A model generated the notes under the pieces. That model searched no databases, had not been told where the DNA came from, and saw only the letters and a program-made list of their open reading frames with translations. The translations under genes and the position numbers were made by a program. This document shows positions 26,203 to 33,719 of a DNA stretch of 64,000 nucleotides, one piece after another. Source of the DNA: Streptomyces ochraceiscleroticus (GTDB lineage Bacteria; Actinomycetota; Actinomycetes; Streptomycetales; Streptomycetaceae); assembly GCF_000720485.1 (NCBI RefSeq), contig NZ_JOAX01000013.1, positions 252,205-316,204 of the forward strand, read 5' to 3'. The stretch's first letter is position 1. Every line of letters starts with the position of its first letter.

Positions 26203-27690
26203 ATGAACCGCACTGCCCGCACCACTGCCGACTCCTCCCTCTCGCACAGCGGCGCCGTCGGCTCCGGCCGAGACGCCCGCCGCCCGCAGGGGACCGCCCG
26301 CCGGGGCGGACCTTCGCGTTCGGCCAACGCCGGGCGCCCCGGTCAGGGACGCGCCGCGGGTGCTCCGAAGGAGTTCGCACTGCCGGTCACCCGCACCGCG
26401 CCGTTGCCGGCTGTCGAGACGTTCGCCGGCCTCGACATGCCCGAGCGCCTGAAGACCGTGCTCCGCGCCCAGGGCATGAGCGCCCCGTTCCCGATCCAGG
26501 CCGCGACGCTGCCCAACGCGCTGGCCGGCCGGGACGTGCTGGGCCGCGGCCGTACGGGCTCAGGCAAGACCCTCGCCTTCGGTCTCGCCCTGCTGGCCCG
26601 CACCGCAGGGCAGCGCGCTGAGCCGCGGAGCCCGCTGGCGCTTGTCCTCGTCCCCACCCGCGAGTTGGCTCAGCAGGTAACTGCCGCGCTCACCCCCTAC
26701 GCCCGCGGGCTGCGACTGCGGCTCACCACTGTGGTCGGCGGCATGTCGATCAGCCGTCAGGCACGTGACCTGCAGGGCGGTAGCGAGGTGGTGGTCGCGA
26801 CGCCGGGCCGGCTCAAGGACCTCGTCGAACGCGGCGACTGCCGACTGGGCCAGGTGGCCATCACGGTCCTGGACGAAGCCGACCAGATGGCCGACATGGG
26901 CTTCATGCCCCAGGTGACCCACCTGCTCGACCAGGTCCGCCCGCAGGGGCAGCGTCTGTTGTTCTCCGCCACCCTGGACCGCAACGTCGACCTCCTGGTC
27001 CGCCGCTATCTGACCGATCCGGTGGTCCACTCCGTCGACCCCTCCGCAGGCGCGGTCACCTCCATGGAGCACCATCTGCTGCATGTACAGGGGGCTGACA
27101 AGCACGCGACGACCACTCAGATCGCCGCCCGTGACGGACGGGTGATCATGTTCTTGGACACCAAGCACGCAGTGGACCGGCTGACCAGGGACCTTCTCGC
27201 GGTCGGGGTGCGCGCCTCGGCCCTGCACGGCGGGAAGTCGCAGTCCCAACGCACGCGCACCCTGGCCGGTTTCAAGTCCGGCCACACGAACGTGCTGGTG
27301 GCCACCAACGTCGCGGCCCGCGGCATCCACGTCGACAACCTCGACCTCGTCGTCAACGTCGACCCGCCGAGTGACAGCAAGGACTACCTGCACCGCGGTG
27401 GCCGTACCGCACGCGCCGGCGAGTCCGGCACCGTCGTCACCCTCGTTCTCCCCGGCCAGCGCCGCGGCATGAACCGCCTGATGTCGGACGCGGCCATCAC
27501 CGCACAGGAAACCCGGGTCTACCCCGGCGAAGCCGACCTGAGCCGCATTACCGGAGCCCAGGCACCCTCGGGCATCGCCCTGACCGCCGCGGACACCGAG
27601 CCCCCCAAGCGCACCGGCACCACACAACAGGCACGACGGGGCCGCCCTGCCCGACAGCGTCGCCGCTCCTCCTTCAACACGGCCGCATAG
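26203..27690 (+). CDS. DEAD-box RNA helicase
   Basis: This 495-aa ATP-dependent RNA helicase has a basic N-terminal tail (about 60 residues). Its core shows the Q-motif FPIQAATLP, motif I RTGSGKT, motif Ia VPTREL, motif II DEAD (VLDEADQMADMGF), motif III SAT, motif V TNVAARGI and motif VI HRGGRTAR. The C-terminal tail is Arg/Thr-rich and probably binds RNA. ATG 26203 follows GAGGAAGG. The neighbouring cold-shock gene and the hairpin over the ribosome-binding site suggest cold- or structure-dependent translation. Confidence 0.95.
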   Translation: MNRTARTTADSSLSHSGAVGSGRDARRPQGTARRGGPSRSANAGRPGQGRAAGAPKEFALPVTRTAPLPAVETFAGLDMPERLKTVLRAQGMSAPFPIQAATLPNALAGRDVLGRGRTGSGKTLAFGLALLARTAGQRAEPRSPLALVLVPTRELAQQVTAALTPYARGLRLRLTTVVGGMSISRQARDLQGGSEVVVATPGRLKDLVERGDCRLGQVAITVLDEADQMADMGFMPQVTHLLDQVRPQGQRLLFSATLDRNVDLLVRRYLTDPVVHSVDPSAGAVTSMEHHLLHVQGADKHATTTQIAARDGRVIMFLDTKHAVDRLTRDLLAVGVRASALHGGKSQSQRTRTLAGFKSGHTNVLVATNVAARGIHVDNLDLVVNVDPPSDSKDYLHRGGRTARAGESGTVVTLVLPGQRRGMNRLMSDAAITAQETRVYPGEADLSRITGAQAPSGIALTAADTEPPKRTGTTQQARRGRPARQRRRSSFNTAA

Positions 27691-27735
27691 GCATTCGCCC
27701 TTCTCTTCGCGGCCGATGCGGGAGTGGGTCGGGCG

Positions 27736-27880
27736 GTGGGGAGCGGCATCGTCGGAGTTGTGGTGCCTGTCCAGCTCCGGCGAAGCTCTCGGAAGTCTTC
27801 ACCGGCTCAGCCCCGTTGCGCGGGTACAACCACCCGGGGCAGGGCCATGGTGGGGGTGTCGGTATGCGTCGGTGGGTGAC
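27736..27880. repeat. Repeat B, copy 2, with DUF3662 gene tail
   Basis: Related to 2351-2497. On the minus strand, 27880 down to the stop at 27807-27809 encodes THTDTPTMALPRVVVPAQRG, matching the last residues of the DUF3662 protein at 2424-2873. Everything upstream of this tail has been lost. Confidence 0.72.
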
Positions 27881-28032
27881 ACCAGTAACCTGCACCTGAT
27901 CAATCCCACCCACTCCTACGAAGCACACGAGACGGCCGACCCAGTCCACCGTGTCCACAGCGATGCTTGGTCGGAGTGAGCGGCCCGTGGTCCGGGGGCC
28001 TCGCCAGTCTGGAGGGGTCAACAGGCTGGATG

Positions 28033-28335
28033 TCAGGTGGACGGCTGCTCGCAGTGGACGAACTCCCATCGTCTCCAGCGTTTGCGGGCCGCGTCCGCGC
28101 TGATTGCGAACGATTCGCCGAGCGCCGTCCAGGGGATGCGGGCAGCGTGCTCCTCCAGGACGGCGGCGCGCGCCATGTCCGCCGTGCGCTGTTCGAGACC
28201 TGCGGCCGCCAGGGCGAAGGTGCCGGGCCACGCGTCCGCCTGTAACACCGTGTGCAGCAGCGTCTCGCGCAGCGCCTGCAGATGCTCCGGCGCTGAACTG
28301 GGCGAGACGGGCTTCGCCCGGGCACTGACCGCAAC
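28033..28335 (-). CDS. Hypothetical helical protein (start uncertain)
   Basis: The minus-strand reading LRETLLHTVLQADAWPGTFA, then GLEQRTADMARAAVLEEHAA and ISADAARKRWRR looks like a genuine helical protein with a C-terminal HTH-like end. A family of small streptomycete proteins has this pattern. No convincing ATG/GTG with a ribosome-binding site opens this frame near 28335. The open frame continues to 28596 but through Arg/Pro-rich residues and a run of ten G bases, so the 5' part may be frameshifted or lost. Confidence 0.4.
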   Translation of the reverse strand, partial: VAVSARAKPVSPSSAPEHLQALRETLLHTVLQADAWPGTFALAAAGLEQRTADMARAAVLEEHAARIPWTALGESFAISADAARKRWRRWEFVHCEQPST

Positions 28336-28847
28336 ACTGGCCCGGGAGCTGCCGGGCGCGGCACCCCGGCCGGGGCCGGCGTACCGTCCTCGGCGGTTGC
28401 CGGGCTGGTGAGTGCCCGCGGGCGCGGGCGGTCGACCTGGCACGGTGCGTCGAAGGGCTGCGCAGCACACCGTTCGCTCCGCGGGGGGGGGGCCGGTCCG
28501 GAGCGATGCCACCGATCCTCGGCATGGGCAGGATGACGTCATGCCCCGGGGGATCGAGCGGATCATCGGACTCCTCCACGGAGCGGAACTGCACACGATT
28601 CCCGGCGATCAGCATGACGTCAGCGCCGACGCTGGGTTCCGCAGCGTCCTTCTCGACAGTCCTGGCACGGTACGCCCCGGCGCCACAGGCCGACACACTT
28701 CGTCGGCCCGGTCGGCGCCCGCTGCAGCAGCGGGTGCAGCGAGTGCTGCAACCCCGGGACGCACGATGAGGTCTGCAGGTACTCGCAACAGGCGACTGGA
28801 CCGTCCTGCTGCCGAGTGCCCCCACCAGACGGAGGAGACCCCACATC
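28336..28847. other. Intergenic region with a ten-G tract
   Basis: Contains the homopolymer at 28483-28492 and the upstream region of the next small-gene operon (ribosome-binding site GGAGGAG at 28831-28837). No ORF here shows coding-like composition. Confidence 0.4.
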
Positions 28848-29120
28848 ATGACCATGACCAGCGACCTCCTGACCGCTGCCAGGGCCGAAGCGCTCTTCAG
28901 CAGCAGCGTGACAGTCGGGTCCCATCTGACGAAGGGGGAGCTCGCGGCAACCGTTGCGCAGGCGATCCGCCGTCGCGGTGGGACCCGGGGATGTGCCGTT
29001 GTGCTCGCCGGCGCCTACGGCGAGCTCCCGGAGACCGCCGTGCCCCGCATGCGCTGGGCGTTGCAGCAGGTCCGTGCGGCCTACCCGCGGGCCGGTACGG
29101 CATCGTTGGAGAAGTGGTGA
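28848..29120 (+). CDS. Small protein of unknown function
   Basis: This 90-aa protein has the pattern LTKGELAATVAQAIRRRGGT, then CAVVLAGAYGELPETAVPRM and RWALQQVRAAYP, a compact alpha/beta domain. ATG 28848 has GGAGGAG about 10 nt upstream. The stop overlaps the next start (GTGA), so it is the first gene of a tightly coupled trio preceding a response regulator. No family is recognised. Confidence 0.62.
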   Translation: MTMTSDLLTAARAEALFSSSVTVGSHLTKGELAATVAQAIRRRGGTRGCAVVLAGAYGELPETAVPRMRWALQQVRAAYPRAGTASLEKW

Positions 29121-29302
29121 GTGCCGTGGCCACGGAACAGTGCACCGAACATCGCTGGCTGCCCGCCGGCGATCCGCGGTCGTTGCCGCTGTTGGACTCC
29201 GAAGCGGCGGGCCGCAACGCGGCAGGCGAGGACGTGCAGGTCGTGTACCGCGCACGTGGCGACCGATTCATGATCGTTCCCCGGCCGAAAGCGGCGGCAT
29301 GA
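29117..29302 (+). CDS. Small protein of unknown function
   Basis: This 61-aa protein (ATEQCTEHRWLPAGDPRSLP, then EDVQVVYRARGDRFMIVPRP) starts at a GTG overlapping the preceding stop and ends overlapping the next ATG. Coupling on both sides supports it as a real gene despite its size. The strand pattern at the end suggests a small beta-rich domain. Confidence 0.52.
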   Translation: MSAVATEQCTEHRWLPAGDPRSLPLLDSEAAGRNAAGEDVQVVYRARGDRFMIVPRPKAAA

Positions 29303-29565
29303 CTGAGCGTGAGACGTTTCCCACGGGTAGCGAACACGAATACCGGGCGGTGTTGCTGACCTATGAACTCCTCGTTGACGCGAGGGAGACGCTGGCCCGG
29401 CATGGCGTCCCCGTACCGCAACCGGCGGAACTGAAAGCCGCAGCAGCCCGCATCGACACCCTGGACGACGCCCTGAGCGCGATCCGCGAGCTCGGCCGAG
29501 TGGTGACGGCGGTCATCGCGGGGCAGGTACAGCCGTCGGCGGATCCGTCCGAAGTCGGCGCGTGA
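29299..29565 (+). CDS. Small helical protein of unknown function
   Basis: This 88-aa protein is acidic and helical (YRAVLLTYELLVDARETLAR, then AAAARIDTLDDALSAIRELG). ATG 29299 overlaps the previous stop (ATGA). It is the last of three coupled small genes, 69 bp before the atypical response regulator, so the four may act together; that is inference from position. Confidence 0.58.
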   Translation: MTERETFPTGSEHEYRAVLLTYELLVDARETLARHGVPVPQPAELKAAAARIDTLDDALSAIRELGRVVTAVIAGQVQPSADPSEVGA

Positions 29566-29634
29566 CACTGCGGAGGAGGACTCACACCACGAAACATCGC
29601 GAACGACTGGGCACTGACCATTCTTGGGGGAGAT

Positions 29635-30402
29635 GTGAGCCGCCCATTGTCGGAACTGACCCGTACCTCTTCATCCGTCCCACGCCACACCGACACGGCA
29701 GACACAGGCGCCATCGTCCTGCTGAGCGAACCGGTACCGCGCGCGCGGTGGCGGGTCCTCGTCGTGGAGAGCGATTCCCAGGACGCGGATGCCCTGGTCC
29801 GAAGGCTCCAGCGGCACGGCTACGAAGTTACCGGCGTCGGTACGGGCAGGGAGGCTTTGCAGGAGTACGACGATGCCGACCTGGTCCTGCTCGGCCTTGA
29901 ACTGCCCGATCTGGACGGGCTGGTGATCTGCCGTCACATTCGGTCGTCCGACGATGTGCCGGTGATCGCCCTCACGTCGCGGGACACCGAGCTGGACTGT
30001 GTACTGGGCCTTCAGGCCGGCGCGGACGACTATCTGGTCAAACCCTACGGTTTCCGAGAGCTGCTGGCCCGGATGGAGGCCGTCATGCGCCGGGCGCGTC
30101 CCGAGCCGCCGCCGGCCAAGGTCGTCTGCCACGGCCCCATGCGCATCGATGCCGACGCGCGGCAGGTCACGCTGGACGGTACGGACGTCGAGCTGACGCG
30201 CAAGGAATTCGACCTCCTGTACTTCCTCGCCCGCCACCCGGACACCGTCATCTCGCGGAAGCGGCTCATGCACACGCTGTGGGGGGACTCCTGGTCCCGT
30301 CGCACCGTGGACACGCATGTGAGCAGCCTGCGCAACAAGTTGGGCGGGAGCGGCTGGATCATCACGGTACGGGGTGTGGGCTTCCGGCTGGGCAGCGACT
30401 GA
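29635..30402 (+). CDS. OmpR-type response regulator lacking the phosphoacceptor Asp
   Basis: This 255-aa protein has an unusual 38-residue N-terminal extension, a receiver domain (about 39-155) and an OmpR-type winged helix (about 165-253; ELTRKEFDLLYFLARHPDTV, then RRTVDTHVSSLRNKLGG). In the receiver, Gly87 stands where the phosphorylated Asp belongs (DLVLLGLELPD), and one acidic-pocket residue is Ser (VVESDS). Lys136 (DDYLVKPYG) is kept. No kinase gene is adjacent. It is therefore an atypical, probably phosphorylation-independent regulator. GTG 29635 follows GGGGGAG. Confidence 0.9.
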   Translation: MSRPLSELTRTSSSVPRHTDTADTGAIVLLSEPVPRARWRVLVVESDSQDADALVRRLQRHGYEVTGVGTGREALQEYDDADLVLLGLELPDLDGLVICRHIRSSDDVPVIALTSRDTELDCVLGLQAGADDYLVKPYGFRELLARMEAVMRRARPEPPPAKVVCHGPMRIDADARQVTLDGTDVELTRKEFDLLYFLARHPDTVISRKRLMHTLWGDSWSRRTVDTHVSSLRNKLGGSGWIITVRGVGFRLGSD

Positions 30403-30597
30403 CGGAGCGTCCACAAACGCATTCCATGGGGGGCCAAACAATGCGGGATGTACAGCGCACCCGGAGCGAAACTGGGTAACGCGTGGGGGAGTGGTGCCGG
30501 CGCGCCGCCACCGACGCGGGTTTCGCACCCCCGGCCCTGACCCTTCGCCCTGTTCACCGGGCCGGAAGGCCAAGCATGTTGGGCGGCGGCCGAGGCG

Positions 30598-30838
30598 GGT
30601 GCGGGAAATCATCGACGGCGGCGCGGTCCTGGTGCGCCCTGACAACCACGTGGCCTGGCGCAGCTTCGACGCGGCCGGCTCCCGGACGGATGCACTGGCA
30701 CTGGCCGTGCAGGACGTGCGGGGCCACCTGGCGCGGACCGGGCCCGCGGAGCCCGGCTGCAGTGACTCCTGCAACAAGGCTTGCAACGCACGAGGGCAAG
30801 CTGAAGCACAAGGCAGAGGCGTCATCCGTGACCTCTGA
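30598..30838 (+). pseudogene. C-terminal fragment of a FAD-dependent aromatic hydroxylase
   Basis: The reading DGGAVLVRPDNHVAWRSFDA followed by DALALAVQDVRGHLA is the thioredoxin-like C-terminal end of PHBH-type polyketide/phenol hydroxylases, whose usual length is about 500 residues. No FAD-binding region lies upstream, so only the tail remains. Such enzymes often belong to aromatic polyketide clusters. Confidence 0.7.
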
Positions 30839-30916
30839 CGGCGTGCGCGGGGCAACAGCAACGCGCGGTGACGGAGCGAGGAACCGAATGTCAATCCCGG
30901 GGAAAGCAGAGAAGTA

Positions 30917-31708
30917 ATGCGACTTCCAGGTGAACTGCTGCGTGCTGCGGCATCCGCCCCTGCCGAGACTGCCGCGGCCACTGTGGCGACGGCCTTCCGG
31001 ACCACCCTGAAACTCACCTCGGCGCAACGCCTCCGTTCCCGGCCTGCACCCGAGCCGGGCTCACAGGGGAGGACGTGGCCGACGGCCGGCAGCAAGACAC
31101 CCATCGTGTTCGTCTCCGGTTATCTGTCCCCTTCGGGATGCTGGGGGTCGCTGTTTCGGCAACTGCACCAGAACGGTTTCCGGAACACCACGTGCCTGCA
31201 GTACAGCTCATTGCGGACGGGGATTCCGGAGATTGCCGACGTGCTCGTCGACGAGACCTCGGCAGCCATGCGGCGCAGCGGTACCGATGGGGTTCACCTC
31301 ATCGGCTACAGCCTCGGCGGACTCGTGGTGCGTTATGCGGTACAGCAACTCGGCCTGGACACCGACACGGTGACCGCCACCACCATTGCGACACCGCACC
31401 GAGGGGCCCGGCTTGCGTACGCTGGACTCGGCCCCGCGGCCAGGCAGATGCGCACCTCTTCTTCGCTCCTGGACGATCTGCCGGAGATCAGCTCCAGCGG
31501 CCGCGTCCGGTGGTCCCTTGTCGGGTCGACGTCCGATCGCGTAGTACCGATCTCCAGCGCGACGGCCGGCGGGCACGCCGACGCGGTGAGCCTTTCCGCC
31601 GGCGGCCACCTCGGCATCCTCGATTCTCCGCAGTTGGCGCATACGGTCATGAGCCACCTGGGCTCTTGCGAGACCGAACGGAGGCACCCGGAGAAGCTGG
31701 CTTCCTAG
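30917..31708 (+). CDS. Alpha/beta-hydrolase, triacylglycerol-lipase-like
   Basis: This 263-aa protein has the lipase pattern TPIVFVSGYLSPSGCWGSLF (oxyanion region), the nucleophile elbow GYSLGG and a C-terminal catalytic His in GGHLGILDSPQ; the Asp is probably in STSDRVVPI. The N-terminus (first 45 residues) is Ala/Thr-rich without a clear signal peptide. ATG 30917 directly follows AGAAGTA, a weak ribosome-binding site. Likely an esterase or lipase; localisation uncertain. Confidence 0.85.
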   Translation: MRLPGELLRAAASAPAETAAATVATAFRTTLKLTSAQRLRSRPAPEPGSQGRTWPTAGSKTPIVFVSGYLSPSGCWGSLFRQLHQNGFRNTTCLQYSSLRTGIPEIADVLVDETSAAMRRSGTDGVHLIGYSLGGLVVRYAVQQLGLDTDTVTATTIATPHRGARLAYAGLGPAARQMRTSSSLLDDLPEISSSGRVRWSLVGSTSDRVVPISSATAGGHADAVSLSAGGHLGILDSPQLAHTVMSHLGSCETERRHPEKLAS

Positions 31709-31770
31709 GCCGGCGGGCCCTTGCGGCCGTGCCGCTCGGCGCTGAGGCCGGCGGTACGGCGAATTGCCGC

Positions 31771-33252
31771 TCATGCCTGGAAGGTGGCGGCTGCCAGCGC
31801 CGCTGACGCACTGACCAGGCCATAGCCGGTGGCGCAATTGTGTCCGGGGCTTGCGATCTCCCCACAGCAGTCCGGGTTGGTCGCCCCTACGGTGACGTCG
31901 CGCGCACTGCTCATCAGGGCATTGCGGACACCGCGCGGGGACAGGTTCGGGTATGCCTCACGGATGAGTGCGCAGACGCCTGCCACTTGCGGTGCGGCTG
32001 CGGACGTCCCGCTGAAGGCGGCCCACCCGTCGTTGTCGAGCGTCTCGTCGCTCTCGGGGAACTCCGCGTCCTTCTCACCCGCCAGCTCCCGGTCGATCTC
32101 GCAGCCGGGGGGAACGGGCAGCATGATGTACGCGCCTTTCGGGTGCATGCCCACCAGGCCGCACACGTCCGGGACGGCGCGGTCCGCGTAGATGCGGCTG
32201 GCGAAGCCACTCGCGTAGTTGGATGCCTGGGCGGTGCCGAACCTGTCGATGTACACCCCGCCGACGGCGATGACGTCGGGGTGCTGGGCGGGGAAGCCGA
32301 AATGACCGTTCCCCGCGGAGAACAACACGGTGATGCCGTTCGCCACCGCGAGCGATATTGACGCCGCCGTGGCCCGCTGCACGGCACTCAACGGTGGGTC
32401 CTTGACGTCGGACCCCCAGCTGTTGCTGATGATATCCGGTGGCGGATCCTGTTCCACCGCGGTGTTGAAGGCGCCGAGCATGTTCCTGAAGTTGGCCTTC
32501 ACCATGGTGAAGGTGACCTCGGGCGCGAGCGCGAACACGTTCGCCGACTCACCGGTGCCGTGCCCGTTCTCGTCGGTCCCCGCTTCCTCGGCCTCCGGCC
32601 CCAGCACGGTCGTGCCGCGCACGCCTTGATCGGCGAAGTAGGGATGGTCCCCCCACCAACCGGTGTCCACCATCGTGAGGCGGACCCCGGCCCCCGTGAG
32701 CTCCTTGTGGTGCGGTTCCTCGGCATCGAGCAGCTCCACGACCTGCTCAGGAACCGTGAGGTGCCAGTACTTGGGCCTGGGTGGCAGGGCCCTGACCGGG
32801 GGCGAGTTCTGGAAGGGGTACACCGGCTCCTCGATCGCCACGCCCTCCACGAGGTTGGCCACCCGGCTCTGATCCGCATAGATCAGGCCGGGGAGAGGGG
32901 TGTCGGGGCAGTCGATGAAGGTGGCCGTCCGTTGCCCGCGCCGCGCTCCCGGTTTGATGACGTCGCGCTCCTCGGCTCCCAGTCGAGCCTGGAAGTACTC
33001 TTCGTAGAGACGGGACGGGCCGGCGATGTTGACCGTTGTCGGCGATGTGCCCAAAATTTCGAATCCGGCCTTCCGCAGTTCTGCTGCGGTATTGCGGATG
33101 TCGTCCGAGGAGGATGTGAAATCCGGTCCGTACTTCGTGGTGATGGCACGGTCCTGCAACCCGGTGTCGAAGAGGGAAGTTCCGCCACGGGAGCGCGGAG
33201 ACGCATGAGCGTACAGCTTTTCGGGCAGGCTGTTCTGAGTGGTGTCCGACAT
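31771..33252 (-). CDS. Subtilisin-like (S8) serine peptidase of the RiPP-like locus
   Basis: This 493-aa cytoplasmic subtilase has an intact triad: Asp196 (TMVDTGWW), His231 (NGHGTGES) and Ser417 (SGTSAAAPQ), with the oxyanion Asn315 in SAGNGHF. An N-terminal region of about 165 residues precedes the protease fold; its segment around 55-90 (AAELRKAGFEILG, then VNIAGPSRLYEEYF) resembles the separate 111-aa protein next door. No signal peptide is seen, so it probably acts inside the cell, for example cutting a modified precursor's leader. ATG 33252 has only a weak ribosome-binding site; ATG 33324 is an alternative. Confidence 0.88.
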   Translation of the reverse strand: MSDTTQNSLPEKLYAHASPRSRGGTSLFDTGLQDRAITTKYGPDFTSSSDDIRNTAAELRKAGFEILGTSPTTVNIAGPSRLYEEYFQARLGAEERDVIKPGARRGQRTATFIDCPDTPLPGLIYADQSRVANLVEGVAIEEPVYPFQNSPPVRALPPRPKYWHLTVPEQVVELLDAEEPHHKELTGAGVRLTMVDTGWWGDHPYFADQGVRGTTVLGPEAEEAGTDENGHGTGESANVFALAPEVTFTMVKANFRNMLGAFNTAVEQDPPPDIISNSWGSDVKDPPLSAVQRATAASISLAVANGITVLFSAGNGHFGFPAQHPDVIAVGGVYIDRFGTAQASNYASGFASRIYADRAVPDVCGLVGMHPKGAYIMLPVPPGCEIDRELAGEKDAEFPESDETLDNDGWAAFSGTSAAAPQVAGVCALIREAYPNLSPRGVRNALMSSARDVTVGATNPDCCGEIASPGHNCATGYGLVSASAALAAATFQA

Positions 33253-33383
33253 CGCGACCAGCTTTCGGAGACAAGCGGAATCTCGCTGTCCCGCCGAGTG
33301 CTTCCATTTAAGGGAACCCGGCACACAATAGCCATACTAAGTTCGGCGTAGAGCATGACAACTCCTGCCCCGTGGAGTCTATT

Positions 33384-33719
33384 ATGAAGCAAAATCTTGA
33401 GGCGGCGTACGTAGTTTTTGAAGCAACAGTTCCGGACTACGCATTAGTGGCCGACGAGGCCGGCGGTGCCATGCCTTCCGCCGAGCGCGTGGAAAAGGTC
33501 TCCGCTTTCTTCCGGGCGGCCGGCTTCGAGGTCGGCGCGGTGCGTGGCCTCGCCATGATGATCACCGGCCCGGACGCTGCGTATCTGCGCCTCTTCGGCC
33601 ACCGGCCCAGCAGCTCGGCAAAACTGCCACTCGGCGGCCTCCCGCCCGATGTGGCCGAGAACATCGAGGCAGTCGCCACCGACACACCTCCCGACTACGG
33701 GGTCTCCGGCGGCTACTGA
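33384..33719 (+). CDS. Stand-alone protein resembling the subtilase N-terminal domain
   Basis: In this 111-aa protein residues 34-70 (VSAFFRAAGFEVGAVRG, then MMITGPDAAYLRLFG) align with residues 56-88 of the adjacent S8 peptidase at roughly one third identity by eye, with AGFE and GP...Y...F conserved. It may be a propeptide-like chaperone, inhibitor or peptide-binding subunit. The tail is Pro/Gly-rich and ends in DYGVSGGY. It is divergent from the peptidase gene, and its last 7 bases overlap the end of the radical SAM gene convergently. ATG 33384 follows GGAG at 33374-33377. Confidence 0.72.
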   Translation: MKQNLEAAYVVFEATVPDYALVADEAGGAMPSAERVEKVSAFFRAAGFEVGAVRGLAMMITGPDAAYLRLFGHRPSSSAKLPLGGLPPDVAENIEAVATDTPPDYGVSGGY

